NCBI GenBank assembly: GCA_913061125.1
Contig: CAJXUB010000006.1
Coordinates: forward strand, 1-64,000
Direction: 5' to 3'
From: an uncultured Flavobacteriaceae bacterium
GTDB lineage: Bacteria > Bacteroidota > Bacteroidia > Flavobacteriales > Flavobacteriaceae
Length of the DNA: 64,000 nt
A model generated the notes under the pieces. The model worked only from the letters and a program-made list of their open reading frames with translations. It did not search any database and was not told the DNA's origin. The position numbers and the translations under genes are program-made. Numbering within the stretch: position 1 is the first letter of the stretch; each line of letters opens with the position of its first letter. Positions 27,815-36,984 of this stretch are shown here, piece by piece.

Positions 27815-27865
27815 AAGGTATGGGTTTTTAATAATAGTTATAAATATATAAAATTTTTATGGGGT

Positions 27866-29623
27866 TCATGAGTCGTTTTTAGACAACGAAATTCCCGAAG
27901 CAATAAGGGTTTTAAGTGTTGGGATTTTTTTTGCTAAAGAATTTAAATGTGATTCAATTTGCAAAGCGATATTGTCATCTCTTACCAGTTCAAGAAGTTC
28001 TACCGCCAGCAGCCATTCGTCACTGTGTTCAGATTTTAAGGTTTTAAAAAGAGCAAGCACTTCAGAGTCCGTAATGGATTGAGACTCTCTTAAGGTTCTA
28101 ACCCTTTGGTATAATGCTTCGAGTTTTGAACGATCGCCCGCCCTGACCGCTTTAATGGTTTTAGTTTCAGAGGCATTGTACAAATTGGGAAAAGAATTTG
28201 AATCAGCAGCCCCTGCAAAAGCAGAAACGATGTCGTTTCCAATAGCCATATCAAACACTCCGAATTCTGGCTTAAAAAGAATATCCTCACCATAGGACAC
28301 CGTGCAGTCTTCAAGCTGAATGATCATAATCATACCCTTAACGTTCCGAATTCCAGTAATGTTTAGTCCCTCTACTTTTATTCCGCTTTCAAATTCAAAC
28401 GAAAGCCGTTGACCGTCATAAAAATTGTAGGCCTTGAGGTCTACTGGTGTCATATTTTCCAAAGGAAGATTCACACGTTTCAACATTCCTAACGGCGAGC
28501 TGTACCCGTCCTTATGCCACGAAATGCCATGCCCAATAAGCTCTTTATCACGGTAAGCCAGAGCCGTAGGGCCATCAGTTTTAAAGTAAATGACGTTGTT
28601 ATTGTCGTCAAGAATAAGTTTGGTAAATATTCCCGAAATCTGAAGCCCTGTATTAAGTTCTATAGTCCCCACAGATCTTGATTCAATAAGTTTCTGAAGA
28701 CCTTTATACCCGCCTTTTCGGACGCTTAACGTATTTGCGAATTCTTCCAAGACCTCCATGAGGTAGGCAAAATCAGGGGTTACATAAAGCTGTGGTTGAG
28801 GTTTTGTAATATCAAACCCTTGTTTAGCCACATCGATGGAGTAGGGTATTTTTTTTACTTGGTCACTCAAACACCAAGAGCTTTCACCAATAGAGGACAA
28901 TAGGCCAGCCCCATACAGTTTAGGGTTTTCCATGCAACCAATCAATCCAAATTCGACACTCCACCATTGCATGTTTCTAATTTGTGCCATTTCAGAAAAA
29001 TCGGGCTCCTCTTTTTGAAGGGCATTAACCTGCTCCTCCGCCCTTTGAATTTCGCGCGGGTCTACGCCTGGCGCTTCTTTTAAAATGGACAGTTTTCGAA
29101 CGGCTTCATAAAGATCGATATCATATTTAGACATGATCGCCTTGGCTCCAATCTCACCAAGCCGTCTTAAAAATTCTGCGTAGTCTGGGTTTGCAATAAT
29201 GGGAGCATGGCCAGAAGCTTCATGAATAATATCAGGCGCTGGGGTATATTCAATATGTTCAAGTTGTCTTATATCGCAAGCAATTACTAAAACTTTATGT
29301 GCTTGAAACGCCATAAAAGCATTGGGAGGGATAAACCCATCGACAGCAACTGCGGCCCATCCGATATCTTTTAGTATTCGATTCATTCCGTAAATGCTAG
29401 GAATGGTCTCTATACTTATGCCTGTTTTTTGAAGTCCAGTGAGGTAAGAATCGTGAGCAATATCTTTTAAATGCGCCATGTTTTTGCGCATCACGAAACG
29501 CCAAACCGCTTGATCGATAGGGGTGTATTGATCGTAATCCTGTGGTACAATAAATTGCTTCAAGTGCTTGGGGAGCCTTTCAATAATGGTGTTGCTAAAA
29601 TCCAAATTAACAGCAGCTTCCAT
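27866..29623 (-). CDS. biopterin-dependent aromatic amino acid hydroxylase with C-terminal extension
   Basis: 585 residues. The N-terminal 300 or so match bacterial phenylalanine hydroxylase; the iron ligands are His134 and His139 in HEASGHAP and Glu224 in WWSVEFGLIG. The reaction would be Phe to Tyr (or a related aromatic) with tetrahydropterin and O2. Single-domain bacterial enzymes have about 260-300 residues. Here about 250 more follow, partly beta-rich (NTGLQISGIFTKLILDDNNNVIYFKTDGPTAL onwards) and helical at the end, without a family I recognise. The substrate is not proven. It lies 51 nt upstream of the SPFH gene. Confidence 0.9.
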   Translation of the reverse strand: MEAAVNLDFSNTIIERLPKHLKQFIVPQDYDQYTPIDQAVWRFVMRKNMAHLKDIAHDSYLTGLQKTGISIETIPSIYGMNRILKDIGWAAVAVDGFIPPNAFMAFQAHKVLVIACDIRQLEHIEYTPAPDIIHEASGHAPIIANPDYAEFLRRLGEIGAKAIMSKYDIDLYEAVRKLSILKEAPGVDPREIQRAEEQVNALQKEEPDFSEMAQIRNMQWWSVEFGLIGCMENPKLYGAGLLSSIGESSWCLSDQVKKIPYSIDVAKQGFDITKPQPQLYVTPDFAYLMEVLEEFANTLSVRKGGYKGLQKLIESRSVGTIELNTGLQISGIFTKLILDDNNNVIYFKTDGPTALAYRDKELIGHGISWHKDGYSSPLGMLKRVNLPLENMTPVDLKAYNFYDGQRLSFEFESGIKVEGLNITGIRNVKGMIMIIQLEDCTVSYGEDILFKPEFGVFDMAIGNDIVSAFAGAADSNSFPNLYNASETKTIKAVRAGDRSKLEALYQRVRTLRESQSITDSEVLALFKTLKSEHSDEWLLAVELLELVRDDNIALQIESHLNSLAKKIPTLKTLIASGISLSKNDS

Positions 29624-29698
29624 AAGAGGTTCTAATGTAATTTTTAAGGGTTAAACAAAAAGTAAATTGCAATTCCCCCTAAGTTAGGAAATATTTTA

Positions 29699-30613
29699 TT
29701 ACAAAAGTTGGAAACAAATAAAAACCTCGGACTTGGGCGCCAAAAAAGTGTGGTGCTCAAAGAAAACACGCTGTTTGTTGTAAACTGCTTCAACAAGAAA
29801 AAAACGCCCCTTATAATAGCTTTGGACAACGGAGACCTTTTGGCCATTGTTTTCACAAACCATAATTTGATGTGCATAGAAAATGCGACCGTCAACAATA
29901 CAATATTCCGAAAAGAAGGCTGCGGTAATGGGGTGTTTTGGATTTTTATAAAGACGCTTAGGGGTGTCTTTTGACACCATTTCACCATTGTTTAAAACCA
30001 GCACGGTATCAGCATAAGATAATACATCGTTTTTGTCATGCGTGGCCACTACGCAAGTGATATTATTTTGTTTAATAAACCGAAACAAGTCCTTACGAAG
30101 GGTCCTTTTTTTAAAACTGTCAATATGACTGAAGGGTTCGTCCAGCAATAAAACTTCTGGCTGTTTAGCAAGGGCTTTAGCGAGTGCCACGCGTTGTTTT
30201 TGGCCGCCACTCAAAAATTGCACTTTTTGTGTGGCATAATCCCCCAACCCTACAACATTAAGCAGCTCTTTGGTGCGTTTTTTTTTCTGTTTGGGATAGA
30301 AATTCGAGAGGTAAGAACCGATATTTTCTTCTACTGTTGTGAAAGGCATCAAATCAAACTCTTGGGCAACATATTTCATGAACTCGTGCCCCACAATAAG
30401 TTTGTTTTTTGGCCCGAGGATTTTTTGATTTTTCCACAAAACTACCCCCCCATCCACATCATATTCGCCATAAATAAGCCTAAGCAAGGTGCTTTTGCCA
30501 GAACCGCTTTCGCCCACTACAGCCAACACGTTTCCTTTTGGTAGATCAAAAGAAATATCTTTCAGAGCCACATTGTCGCGATATCCAAAAACGATATTTT
30601 GAACCGAAAGCAT
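29699..30613 (-). CDS. ABC transporter ATP-binding protein
   Basis: 304 residues with all ABC motifs: Walker A GESGSGKST at 34-42, signature LSGGQ at 134-138 and Walker B LLLDEP at 155-160. The C-terminal 80 or so residues after the ATPase core (about 220-304) may be a small regulatory domain of the TOBE type. No permease or binding-protein gene lies beside it, so the transported substrate is unknown and the partner must be elsewhere. It begins 6 nt after the asd stop, hence likely cotranscribed with asd. Confidence 0.88.
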   Translation of the reverse strand: MLSVQNIVFGYRDNVALKDISFDLPKGNVLAVVGESGSGKSTLLRLIYGEYDVDGGVVLWKNQKILGPKNKLIVGHEFMKYVAQEFDLMPFTTVEENIGSYLSNFYPKQKKKRTKELLNVVGLGDYATQKVQFLSGGQKQRVALAKALAKQPEVLLLDEPFSHIDSFKKRTLRKDLFRFIKQNNITCVVATHDKNDVLSYADTVLVLNNGEMVSKDTPKRLYKNPKHPITAAFFSEYCIVDGRIFYAHQIMVCENNGQKVSVVQSYYKGRFFLVEAVYNKQRVFFEHHTFLAPKSEVFICFQLL

Positions 30614-30619
30614 TGTGCT

Positions 30620-31606
30620 TTAAAAAACCGAATCGACCAAGTATTCTGCTATCTGAATTGCATTGGTGGCAGCACCTTTTCGTAAGTTGTCTGACACAAT
30701 CCACATATTAAGGGTGTTGGGTTGGCTTTCGTCACGACGAATACGCCCCACAAAAACATCGTCCTTTCCATGAGCGTATATGGGCATGGGATAGGTGTTG
30801 GTGTCTGTATTGTCTTGAACAACAACTCCAGCCGAATCGCTCAAAAGTTGTCTTACATCACTAAGGCTAAAATCGTTTTCGAACTGAACATTTACAGATT
30901 CTGAATGGCCGCCAGCAGTAGGAATTCGAACCGCTGTTGCAGTTACGGAAAATGACCGGTCGTCAAGAATTTTTTGGGGTTCTTTAGCCAACTTCATTTC
31001 CTCTTTAGTGTAACCGTTTTCCAAAAACACATCGCAGTGCGGAAGGGCGTTTTTAAAGATTGGATACGGGTAGGCCATTTCTCCTTGTTTTCCTTGAATT
31101 TCGTTTTCCATTTGTTGCACCGCTTTCACACCAGTTCCTGAAACCGATTGATAGGTTGAAACAACAACACGCGTCATTTTGTAGTTTTGATGCAAAGGAG
31201 CAAGCGCCAAGACCAGTTGTATGGTGGAGCAATTTGGGTTGGCAATAATTTTGTCGTTAACATCAATATCGGTGGCGTTAATTTCTGGCACAATTAATTT
31301 TTTTGTTGGATCCATACGCCACGCCGAGGAGTTATCAATAACCACACACCCAGTCTCAGCGAATTTTGGAGCCCATGCCAAAGAGGTGTCTCCACCAGCA
31401 GAAAAAAGAGCAATTTTTGGCTGTCTTTTTACCGCAGCGTCAAGCCCAACAATAGTGTGTTCTTTACCATTAAATGTAACGGTTTTACCTACACTCCTTT
31501 CCGAAGCTACCGGAATAAGCTCGGTTACTGGAAATTTGCGCTCTTCCAAAAGCTTGATCATAATGGTACCCACCATTCCTGTTGCTCCAACAACGGCTAC
31601 TTTCAT
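30620..31606 (-). CDS. asd: aspartate-semialdehyde dehydrogenase
   Basis: 328 residues. It has the NADP-binding VVGATGMVGTIM at 5-16, catalytic Cys126 in NPNCSTIQL and the substrate-binding region PIFKNALPHCDVFLENGYTKEE. It makes aspartate 4-semialdehyde from aspartyl phosphate for lysine/diaminopimelate, methionine and threonine. The ABC ATPase gene follows 6 nt downstream. Confidence 0.95.
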   Translation of the reverse strand: MKVAVVGATGMVGTIMIKLLEERKFPVTELIPVASERSVGKTVTFNGKEHTIVGLDAAVKRQPKIALFSAGGDTSLAWAPKFAETGCVVIDNSSAWRMDPTKKLIVPEINATDIDVNDKIIANPNCSTIQLVLALAPLHQNYKMTRVVVSTYQSVSGTGVKAVQQMENEIQGKQGEMAYPYPIFKNALPHCDVFLENGYTKEEMKLAKEPQKILDDRSFSVTATAVRIPTAGGHSESVNVQFENDFSLSDVRQLLSDSAGVVVQDNTDTNTYPMPIYAHGKDDVFVGRIRRDESQPNTLNMWIVSDNLRKGAATNAIQIAEYLVDSVF

Positions 31607-31709
31607 ATTTTCAGATTAAAATTTAAGCAAAATTAATAAATTCAAATATCGAAAGCACTGTTTTCTTGATATTAAAACGGAGGATTTTTATCAACTTAAT
31701 AAAAAGAGA

Positions 31710-32102
31710 TTATTTTTTTAATAAATCTCTAATTTCAGACAAAAGCTCGTTGTCGGAAGGTCCAGAAATTGCGTCTTCTTCTTTTGTTTTTAATCGGTTA
31801 ATACTTTTGATGACCAAAAACATAACAAAAGCTACAATAATGAAGTCAATGGTGTATGTCAGGAATTCTCCCCACATGATGGCCACCTCCCCTTCAACAC
31901 CGCCGCTGCTATTAGGTGAGCCCTCTTTAATAATGTATTTCAAATCTTTAAAGTTAGAGTTGTAAATAAGGCCAATTAAAGGAGAAACGATACCCCCTGT
32001 GAAACTGGTTACAACGTCTTTAAATGCGGCACCCATAACGAAGGCAACAGCAATGTCCACCAAGTTGCCTTTTAGTGCAAATTCTTTAAATTCTTTAAGC
32101 AT
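31710..32102 (-). CDS. mscL: large-conductance mechanosensitive channel
   Basis: 130 residues. It begins MLKEFKEFALKGNLVDIAVAFVMGAAF, the MscL TM1 signature, and has a second membrane helix near 70-95 (TYTIDFIIVAFVMFLVIKSINRL) and a short charged C-terminal helix. It opens under membrane tension to release solutes during hypo-osmotic shock. It lies between alr and asd with gaps of 64 and 103 nt, so it may be separately expressed. Confidence 0.96.
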   Translation of the reverse strand: MLKEFKEFALKGNLVDIAVAFVMGAAFKDVVTSFTGGIVSPLIGLIYNSNFKDLKYIIKEGSPNSSGGVEGEVAIMWGEFLTYTIDFIIVAFVMFLVIKSINRLKTKEEDAISGPSDNELLSEIRDLLKK

Positions 32103-32166
32103 ATGATTTTGATTTGAGTTTATATTATATAAAACTATTTAAAATAATAAGATTAACAAAATCAAA

Positions 32167-33267
32167 TTAAGGAATAATAATTCGCTTTATACGCTGAGAC
32201 ATTGCCGTTAAAAGTTCATAAGAAATTGTGCCTGCTTTTTGAGCCAATGTGTTGGCCGTTAAAGATGAATCAAAAATAACGACCTCATCCCCTTCTTTAC
32301 AAGAAATATTGGTTACATCAATCATAATCATGTCCATACAGACGTTCCCCACAATAGAGGCGATTTGGCCATTAATTTTAACAGAGCCAACCCCGTTTCC
32401 GTACTGCCGTCCTATGCCGTCGGCGTGCCCAAGCGGCAGCGTTGCAATTTTTTTAGGTTCTGTTGCAACATAAGCTCTGTTGTAGCCCACGCTGTCGTTT
32501 TTTTTAATAGGGTGAATTTGAGAAATTACAGTTTTTAAAGCCATAACGGGCCGAAGCTCTGACGGCGCACTTTCCTTGTTGTCATAACCATATAACCCGA
32601 TACCGCAACGCACCATTTCAAACTCTGCTTCAGGGTAATTAATGACACCCGATGTGTTGCAAAGGTGTCTTGTGGGGCAGTGCCCGTAGTGTTGTTCAAA
32701 TTGTTTTGAGATAGACCTAAATTCATCAATCTGGTTTTCAGTAAATGCGTTTTCATTCAAATCGTCACTAGCAGCAAGATGAGAAAATATAGAAACAGCA
32801 CGAACAGCGTCTGAGCCAAGTAAGAGGTTGGCAATTGTTTGGACATTTTCTTTGTTGAACCCTAAACGGTTTAAACCGGTGTTAAACTTTACATGAACAG
32901 GATATTCTTGTACGCCAAGCGTTTCTGCCACAGAAATAAACTCGTGTAAAACCCTATGACTGTAGACACTAGGTTCAAGTTTGTACTCGATAGCGGTTTT
33001 AAAATTTAGGGGCTGCGGATGCAGCACCAAAATGGGGGTTTTTATGCCGGCCTTCCGAAGAGTTACCCCTTCGTTGATGTATGCTACCGCAAAATAATCA
33101 ACACCAAAAGTTTCAAGAGCTTTAGCTACACTCACCGCTTCGCTGCCGTAACCAAAGGCTTTTACTACAGCAAGAAAGTGAGTCTTGGGACTTAGTTTAG
33201 ACCTTAGCGTGTGGTAGTTGTGCTTTAGTGCAGAAAGACTAATTTCTAGTGTTGTCTCTTTGGCCAA
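32167..33267 (-). CDS. alr: alanine racemase
   Basis: 366 residues. The PLP-binding lysine is Lys36 in VVKAFGYGSEAV, and the catalytic tyrosine lies in SVGYNRAYVATEP. It makes D-alanine for peptidoglycan. Here the usual KADAYGHG-type motif reads KAFGYGSE. It starts 3 nt after the tdk stop, so the two form a transcription unit. Confidence 0.95.
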   Translation of the reverse strand: MAKETTLEISLSALKHNYHTLRSKLSPKTHFLAVVKAFGYGSEAVSVAKALETFGVDYFAVAYINEGVTLRKAGIKTPILVLHPQPLNFKTAIEYKLEPSVYSHRVLHEFISVAETLGVQEYPVHVKFNTGLNRLGFNKENVQTIANLLLGSDAVRAVSIFSHLAASDDLNENAFTENQIDEFRSISKQFEQHYGHCPTRHLCNTSGVINYPEAEFEMVRCGIGLYGYDNKESAPSELRPVMALKTVISQIHPIKKNDSVGYNRAYVATEPKKIATLPLGHADGIGRQYGNGVGSVKINGQIASIVGNVCMDMIMIDVTNISCKEGDEVVIFDSSLTANTLAQKAGTISYELLTAMSQRIKRIIIP

Positions 33268-33270
33268 AAT

Positions 33271-33912
33271 TTAGGTTTTAAGATTGTTTGGGTCCAAGTT
33301 GGTGTGGTCAACAACATCCATCGTTTTTATTTTCTCCTTCGTTATGGCTTTATAAAAGGCCGCACGACTCAAAGGTTCATATTCGTCAACCTCGCCCAAC
33401 AGCACTAGTTTTTCGTCCTTGGCTTTTCGAAAGCTGTACTGTGCTAAATTCCCTGTTCTTGTGCAAACGGCATGAACCTTGGTTACATATTCGGCGGTGG
33501 CCATTAGGTTTGGCATGGGACCAAACGGGTTTCCTTTAAAATCCATGTCAAGTCCAGCAACGATTACCCGAACCCCTTTGTTGGCTAACGCATTGCAAAC
33601 GCTTACAATTTCGTCGTCAAAAAATTGTGCTTCGTCTATACCTACAACGTCACAACCGTCGGCCAGCAAGGGGATGTTGGAGGCAGAGGGTACTGGAGTG
33701 GATCGAATTTCATTGGCGTCGTGTGACACTACTTTATCTTCGTCGTACCGCACGTCAATGGCAGGTTTGAATATTTCTACTTTTTGTTTAGCGAATTTGG
33801 CTCGACGAAGGCGCCGGATGAGCTCTTCAGTCTTTCCAGAAAACATTGAGCCACAGATGACCTCAATCCATCCAAATTGTTCTTTAGGGTTTACTGTATT
33901 TTCAAGAAACAT
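33271..33912 (-). CDS. tdk: thymidine kinase
   Basis: 213 residues, type II kinase. The P-loop is GSMFSGKT at 21-28, the Mg/active region is [13 protein letters not shown] and the lasso region is [18 protein letters not shown]. The zinc-finger Cys pair common in this family (CxxC) has only one Cys here (AVCTRTG), so zinc binding may be lost or changed. It phosphorylates thymidine in the salvage pathway. An 8-bp inverted repeat lies in its leader at 33931-33955. Confidence 0.94.
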   Translation of the reverse strand: MFLENTVNPKEQFGWIEVICGSMFSGKTEELIRRLRRAKFAKQKVEIFKPAIDVRYDEDKVVSHDANEIRSTPVPSASNIPLLADGCDVVGIDEAQFFDDEIVSVCNALANKGVRVIVAGLDMDFKGNPFGPMPNLMATAEYVTKVHAVCTRTGNLAQYSFRKAKDEKLVLLGEVDEYEPLSRAAFYKAITKEKIKTMDVVDHTNLDPNNLKT

Positions 33913-33930
33913 TTTGTAATTTTAGCACCG

Positions 33931-33955
33931 TCTAATGCTTTTTGTAGGCATTAGA
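33931..33955. repeat. 8-bp perfect inverted repeat in the tdk leader
   Basis: TCTAATGC (33931-33938) and GCATTAGA (33948-33955) are separated by 9 nt. The repeat lies 19-43 nt upstream of the tdk ATG and 10 nt downstream of a TAAATTTA element (33966-33973) that could serve as its -7 box. It may be an RNA hairpin or an operator; function unknown. Confidence 0.45.
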
Positions 33956-34081
33956 AAGAGTGATGTAAATTTACTAAAATAAAAGAACATCTCTAGCTCA
34001 AATAGAAGGTCTATATTTTAGTTTTTAACATTTATTCTTAAAGATTAATTAAAAGTCAACCCAGCACAAGACATTTACACA

Positions 34082-34840
34082 ATGAAAAAGAAACTCGAGT
34101 CCGACCTTATTAGTATTGCGCATAGAATTTTGAAACTTACCGGCCGAGAAGATCTCGAGAAGATGCACCGAGAAGTCGCGTTATTGTACCAGAAAATCAC
34201 AGTTTTAAAGTTTTTAGAAGCGCATTTTGATGGAGACATTCCAGAGGACGTTGCTACAGATTCTTCGTTTTTTAACGCTTTGGAGGGAGCTTTTAATAAT
34301 GCGGTAAGCGATGCCGTTGAGGTAGATCAAAAAACGTATGTCAATATAGACCCTAATGAGGATGAGGATCTTATGGAGCCAGCCATAGAAAAAATCAAAG
34401 ATATAGTGGCTCAAATGCCTCAAGAGACAGCAGCAGTGGACGACCTTGTTGAGGCAATAAATAAGACCACTCCAGTAGAAGAGGATCTTTCGGAGTTGTC
34501 ACCTAGTTTTGGTCAGTTGCCTATATTTGACCCCGTTGACGAGACTTCAAAAAGTAACGGTCAAGAGCCGGAGCCAAAAGAGACTATTTCTTTAAATGAT
34601 AAACTTAAGACCGGTGGTTTTCAAATTGGACTCAACGACAGGCTTGCTTTTGTAAATCATCTTTTTGAGAACAACAATGAAGATTACGACCGTGTGGTTT
34701 CGCAATTAAATACGATGGATTCATTTGAAGAAATTACAGATTTTCTGGAAAACATCATTAAGCCGGATTACAACAATTGGGAAGGGAAAGAGGACTATGA
34801 GTCGCGTTTTCTTGAAATTATTGAACAAAAATTTAACTGA
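34082..34840 (+). CDS. conserved hypothetical protein, acidic
   Basis: 252 residues, not assigned to a named family with certainty. The N-terminal part (1-65) is helical and charged. A low-complexity acidic middle (about 105-175) follows, then a C-terminal part from about 178 (SLNDKLKTGGFQIGLNDRLAFVNHLF...) that resembles a domain I associate with uncharacterised Bacteroidota proteins. There is no signal peptide or membrane segment, so it is probably cytoplasmic. It lies 75 nt upstream of gpsA in the same direction. No function is offered. Confidence 0.7.
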   Translation: MKKKLESDLISIAHRILKLTGREDLEKMHREVALLYQKITVLKFLEAHFDGDIPEDVATDSSFFNALEGAFNNAVSDAVEVDQKTYVNIDPNEDEDLMEPAIEKIKDIVAQMPQETAAVDDLVEAINKTTPVEEDLSELSPSFGQLPIFDPVDETSKSNGQEPEPKETISLNDKLKTGGFQIGLNDRLAFVNHLFENNNEDYDRVVSQLNTMDSFEEITDFLENIIKPDYNNWEGKEDYESRFLEIIEQKFN

Positions 34841-34915
34841 ATGTGTTGCTCTAACTCAATTTTTAGTTCAAACCAATCACAGCAGTTTCACAATTAACCA
34901 TTTTACTATCACAGC

Positions 34916-35917
34916 ATGACATCTAACCTAACATATGCGGTCTTTGGCAACGGAAGCTGGGCAACAGCCATTGTAAAAATGCTATGCGAAAACCTAGACC
35001 AAGTGGGGTGGTATATTCGGAATGAAAATACAATGGATTATATTCGTAATGAACAACACAATCCGTCCTACTTATCTTCCGTTGAATTTGACACCTCCAA
35101 ACTCTCTTTAAGCTCAGATATAAATGAGGTTGCTCAGCATTTTGATGTTCTTATTTTTGCGATACCTTCAGCATTTCTTCATGCTCAAGTTGAACAATTA
35201 ACTGTAGATATTTCACAAAAAACCATTCTTTCTGCCGTTAAAGGAATTGTTCCTGAATTTGGATTGTTAGCAGGGGAGTATTTTCACGTGCGTAAACAAG
35301 TCCCTTTTGAAAAAATTGCCGTTTTGGCCGGCCCCTGTCATGCCGAGGAAGTAGCCCTAGAGCGCTTGTCGTATTTGACCGTAGCCTGCATTGATAAACC
35401 CACCGCATCTGCCATAGCAAAACGGTTATCCAGCCACTACATTCAAACCCAAACCCACGACGATGTAATTGGCGCAGAATATGCAGCAATGCTAAAAAAT
35501 ATTTATGCCATTGCGGCGGGTATTGCCCATGGTTTAGGTTATGGTGATAATTTCCAAAGTGTTTTGATGAGTAATTCTATTAGAGAAATGAAACGCTACA
35601 TCAAAAAGGTATATAAAATGAAACGCAAAATCAATGAGACCGTATACTTAGGCGATTTGCTAGTTACGGGGTATTCCACATTCTCTCGAAATCGAATGTT
35701 TGGTAATATGATTGGTAAGGGTTACACTGTGAAGTCAGCACAAATGGAGATGAACATGGTCGCCGAGGGGTTTTATGCTACTCAAAGTGCTTATCAAATT
35801 AATTTCAACCATCTAAAACCGGCACAAACCCCAATTATCAATGCCGTACACAGTATTTTGTACGGCCAAAAGTCACCCAAAACCATATTTAAAAAATTAG
35901 CAAATAAGTTGGATTAA
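34916..35917 (+). CDS. gpsA: NAD(P)-dependent glycerol-3-phosphate dehydrogenase
   Basis: 333 residues. The dinucleotide motif is GNGSWATA at 11-18. Other family blocks are AVKGIVPE and AGPCHAEEVA, and the catalytic Lys region EYAAMLKNIYAIAAGIAHGLGYGDN. It reduces dihydroxyacetone phosphate to glycerol 3-phosphate for phospholipid synthesis. It converges on pheS with a 14-nt gap that includes part of a palindrome. Confidence 0.95.
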   Translation: MTSNLTYAVFGNGSWATAIVKMLCENLDQVGWYIRNENTMDYIRNEQHNPSYLSSVEFDTSKLSLSSDINEVAQHFDVLIFAIPSAFLHAQVEQLTVDISQKTILSAVKGIVPEFGLLAGEYFHVRKQVPFEKIAVLAGPCHAEEVALERLSYLTVACIDKPTASAIAKRLSSHYIQTQTHDDVIGAEYAAMLKNIYAIAAGIAHGLGYGDNFQSVLMSNSIREMKRYIKKVYKMKRKINETVYLGDLLVTGYSTFSRNRMFGNMIGKGYTVKSAQMEMNMVAEGFYATQSAYQINFNHLKPAQTPIINAVHSILYGQKSPKTIFKKLANKLD

Positions 35918-35922
35918 TCCAA
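35909..35922. repeat. 14-bp perfect palindrome at the gpsA/pheS convergence
   Basis: TTGGATTAATCCAA spans the gpsA stop codon and the first bases after it. It has no loop and no T run, so it is a poor intrinsic terminator; it may be chance or a protein-binding site. Confidence 0.3.
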
Positions 35923-35931
35923 TTGGGCGGA

Positions 35932-36951
35932 TTACAAGGTGCTTTTAAACTGCTCTAAAAATCGGATATCGTTCTCACTCAGTAATCGGATGTCGTTAAT
36001 TTGATGCAAGAGCAAAGCAATTCTATCGATTCCCATCCCAAACGCAAATCCAGAATACTCCTCAGGGTCAATACCACAGTTGGAAAGAACGTTGGGATCT
36101 ACCATACCGCAACCCATAATTTCGAGCCACCCGGTCCCCTTTGTCATTTTGTAATCCGTTTCTGTTTCAAGCCCCCAGTAGACATCGACTTCGGCGCTGG
36201 GCTCAGTAAATGGGAAATAGGAAGGACGAAGTCTAATTTTAGATTTTCCAAAAAGTTCTGTTGTAAAATACTGTAAAGTTTGTCGGAGATCCGCAAAACT
36301 CACATTTTTGTCAATGTAAAGCCCCTCAATTTGGTGGAAAAAACAATGGGATCGAGCCGATATGGCTTCATTTCTATACACCCTGCCAGGGGAGATTGTA
36401 CGAATGGGCGGTGTGTTATTTTCCATGTACCTCACTTGAACAGAACTGGTGTGAGTTCGAAGTAAAATATCGGGATTGGTTTGAATAAAAAAAGTGTCTT
36501 GCATATCCCTTGCAGGATGATGTTCGGGAAGGTTCAATGCTGTAAAATTATGCCAATCGTCCTCAATTTCAGGCCCTTCGCTAAGCGTGAAACCAATTCG
36601 TGAAAAAATATCAATTATTTTGTTTTTAACTAAAGAGATGGGGTGTCGACCACCGACTTCAAAAGGATCACCAGGGCGTGTCGAATCTTCGGATTTAGAA
36701 CTGGAGGAAGGCGATTGTTTTAGAGAATCTTTTAGTTCATTGACCTTGTCTTGAGCGGTTTTTTTTAATTCGTTGATGGCTTGACCATACGCCTTTTTAT
36801 CTTCATTGGGGACTGTTTTGAACTCCACAAAGAGGGCGTTCAGAATGCCTTTTTTCCCTAGAAATTTAATGCGGAAATCTTCGATGTCTTGCATTGAACT
36901 AGCCGTAAAATTTTGCGCCTCTTCGATGTGTTTTTGTATTTGGTCAATCAT
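35932..36951 (-). CDS. pheS: phenylalanine--tRNA ligase alpha subunit
   Basis: 339 residues. It has an N-terminal helical tRNA-binding region (IEEAQNFTASSMQDIEDFRIKFLGKKG), then the class II catalytic core with GFTLSEGPEIEDDWHNFTALN, RTHTSSVQVR and the C-terminal GMGIDRIALL motif 3. It works with PheT, which is not in this window. The small gene at 36985-37341 lies 33 nt upstream on the same strand. Confidence 0.96.
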   Translation of the reverse strand: MIDQIQKHIEEAQNFTASSMQDIEDFRIKFLGKKGILNALFVEFKTVPNEDKKAYGQAINELKKTAQDKVNELKDSLKQSPSSSSKSEDSTRPGDPFEVGGRHPISLVKNKIIDIFSRIGFTLSEGPEIEDDWHNFTALNLPEHHPARDMQDTFFIQTNPDILLRTHTSSVQVRYMENNTPPIRTISPGRVYRNEAISARSHCFFHQIEGLYIDKNVSFADLRQTLQYFTTELFGKSKIRLRPSYFPFTEPSAEVDVYWGLETETDYKMTKGTGWLEIMGCGMVDPNVLSNCGIDPEEYSGFAFGMGIDRIALLLHQINDIRLLSENDIRFLEQFKSTL

Positions 36952-36984
36952 GAATCAAAAAAATAAGGTCAAATTTAAGAAAAC

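Noticed and set aside
31221-31619. 132-residue plus-strand frame over asd
   Set aside because: Antisense to a strong core gene, no promoter or homology evident.
33479-33919. 146-residue plus-strand frame over tdk
   Set aside because: It has no domain and lies entirely antisense to a well-supported gene.
35280-35295. CACGTG-containing sequence in gpsA as a second parS
   Set aside because: The flanks do not match the consensus and are not symmetric.
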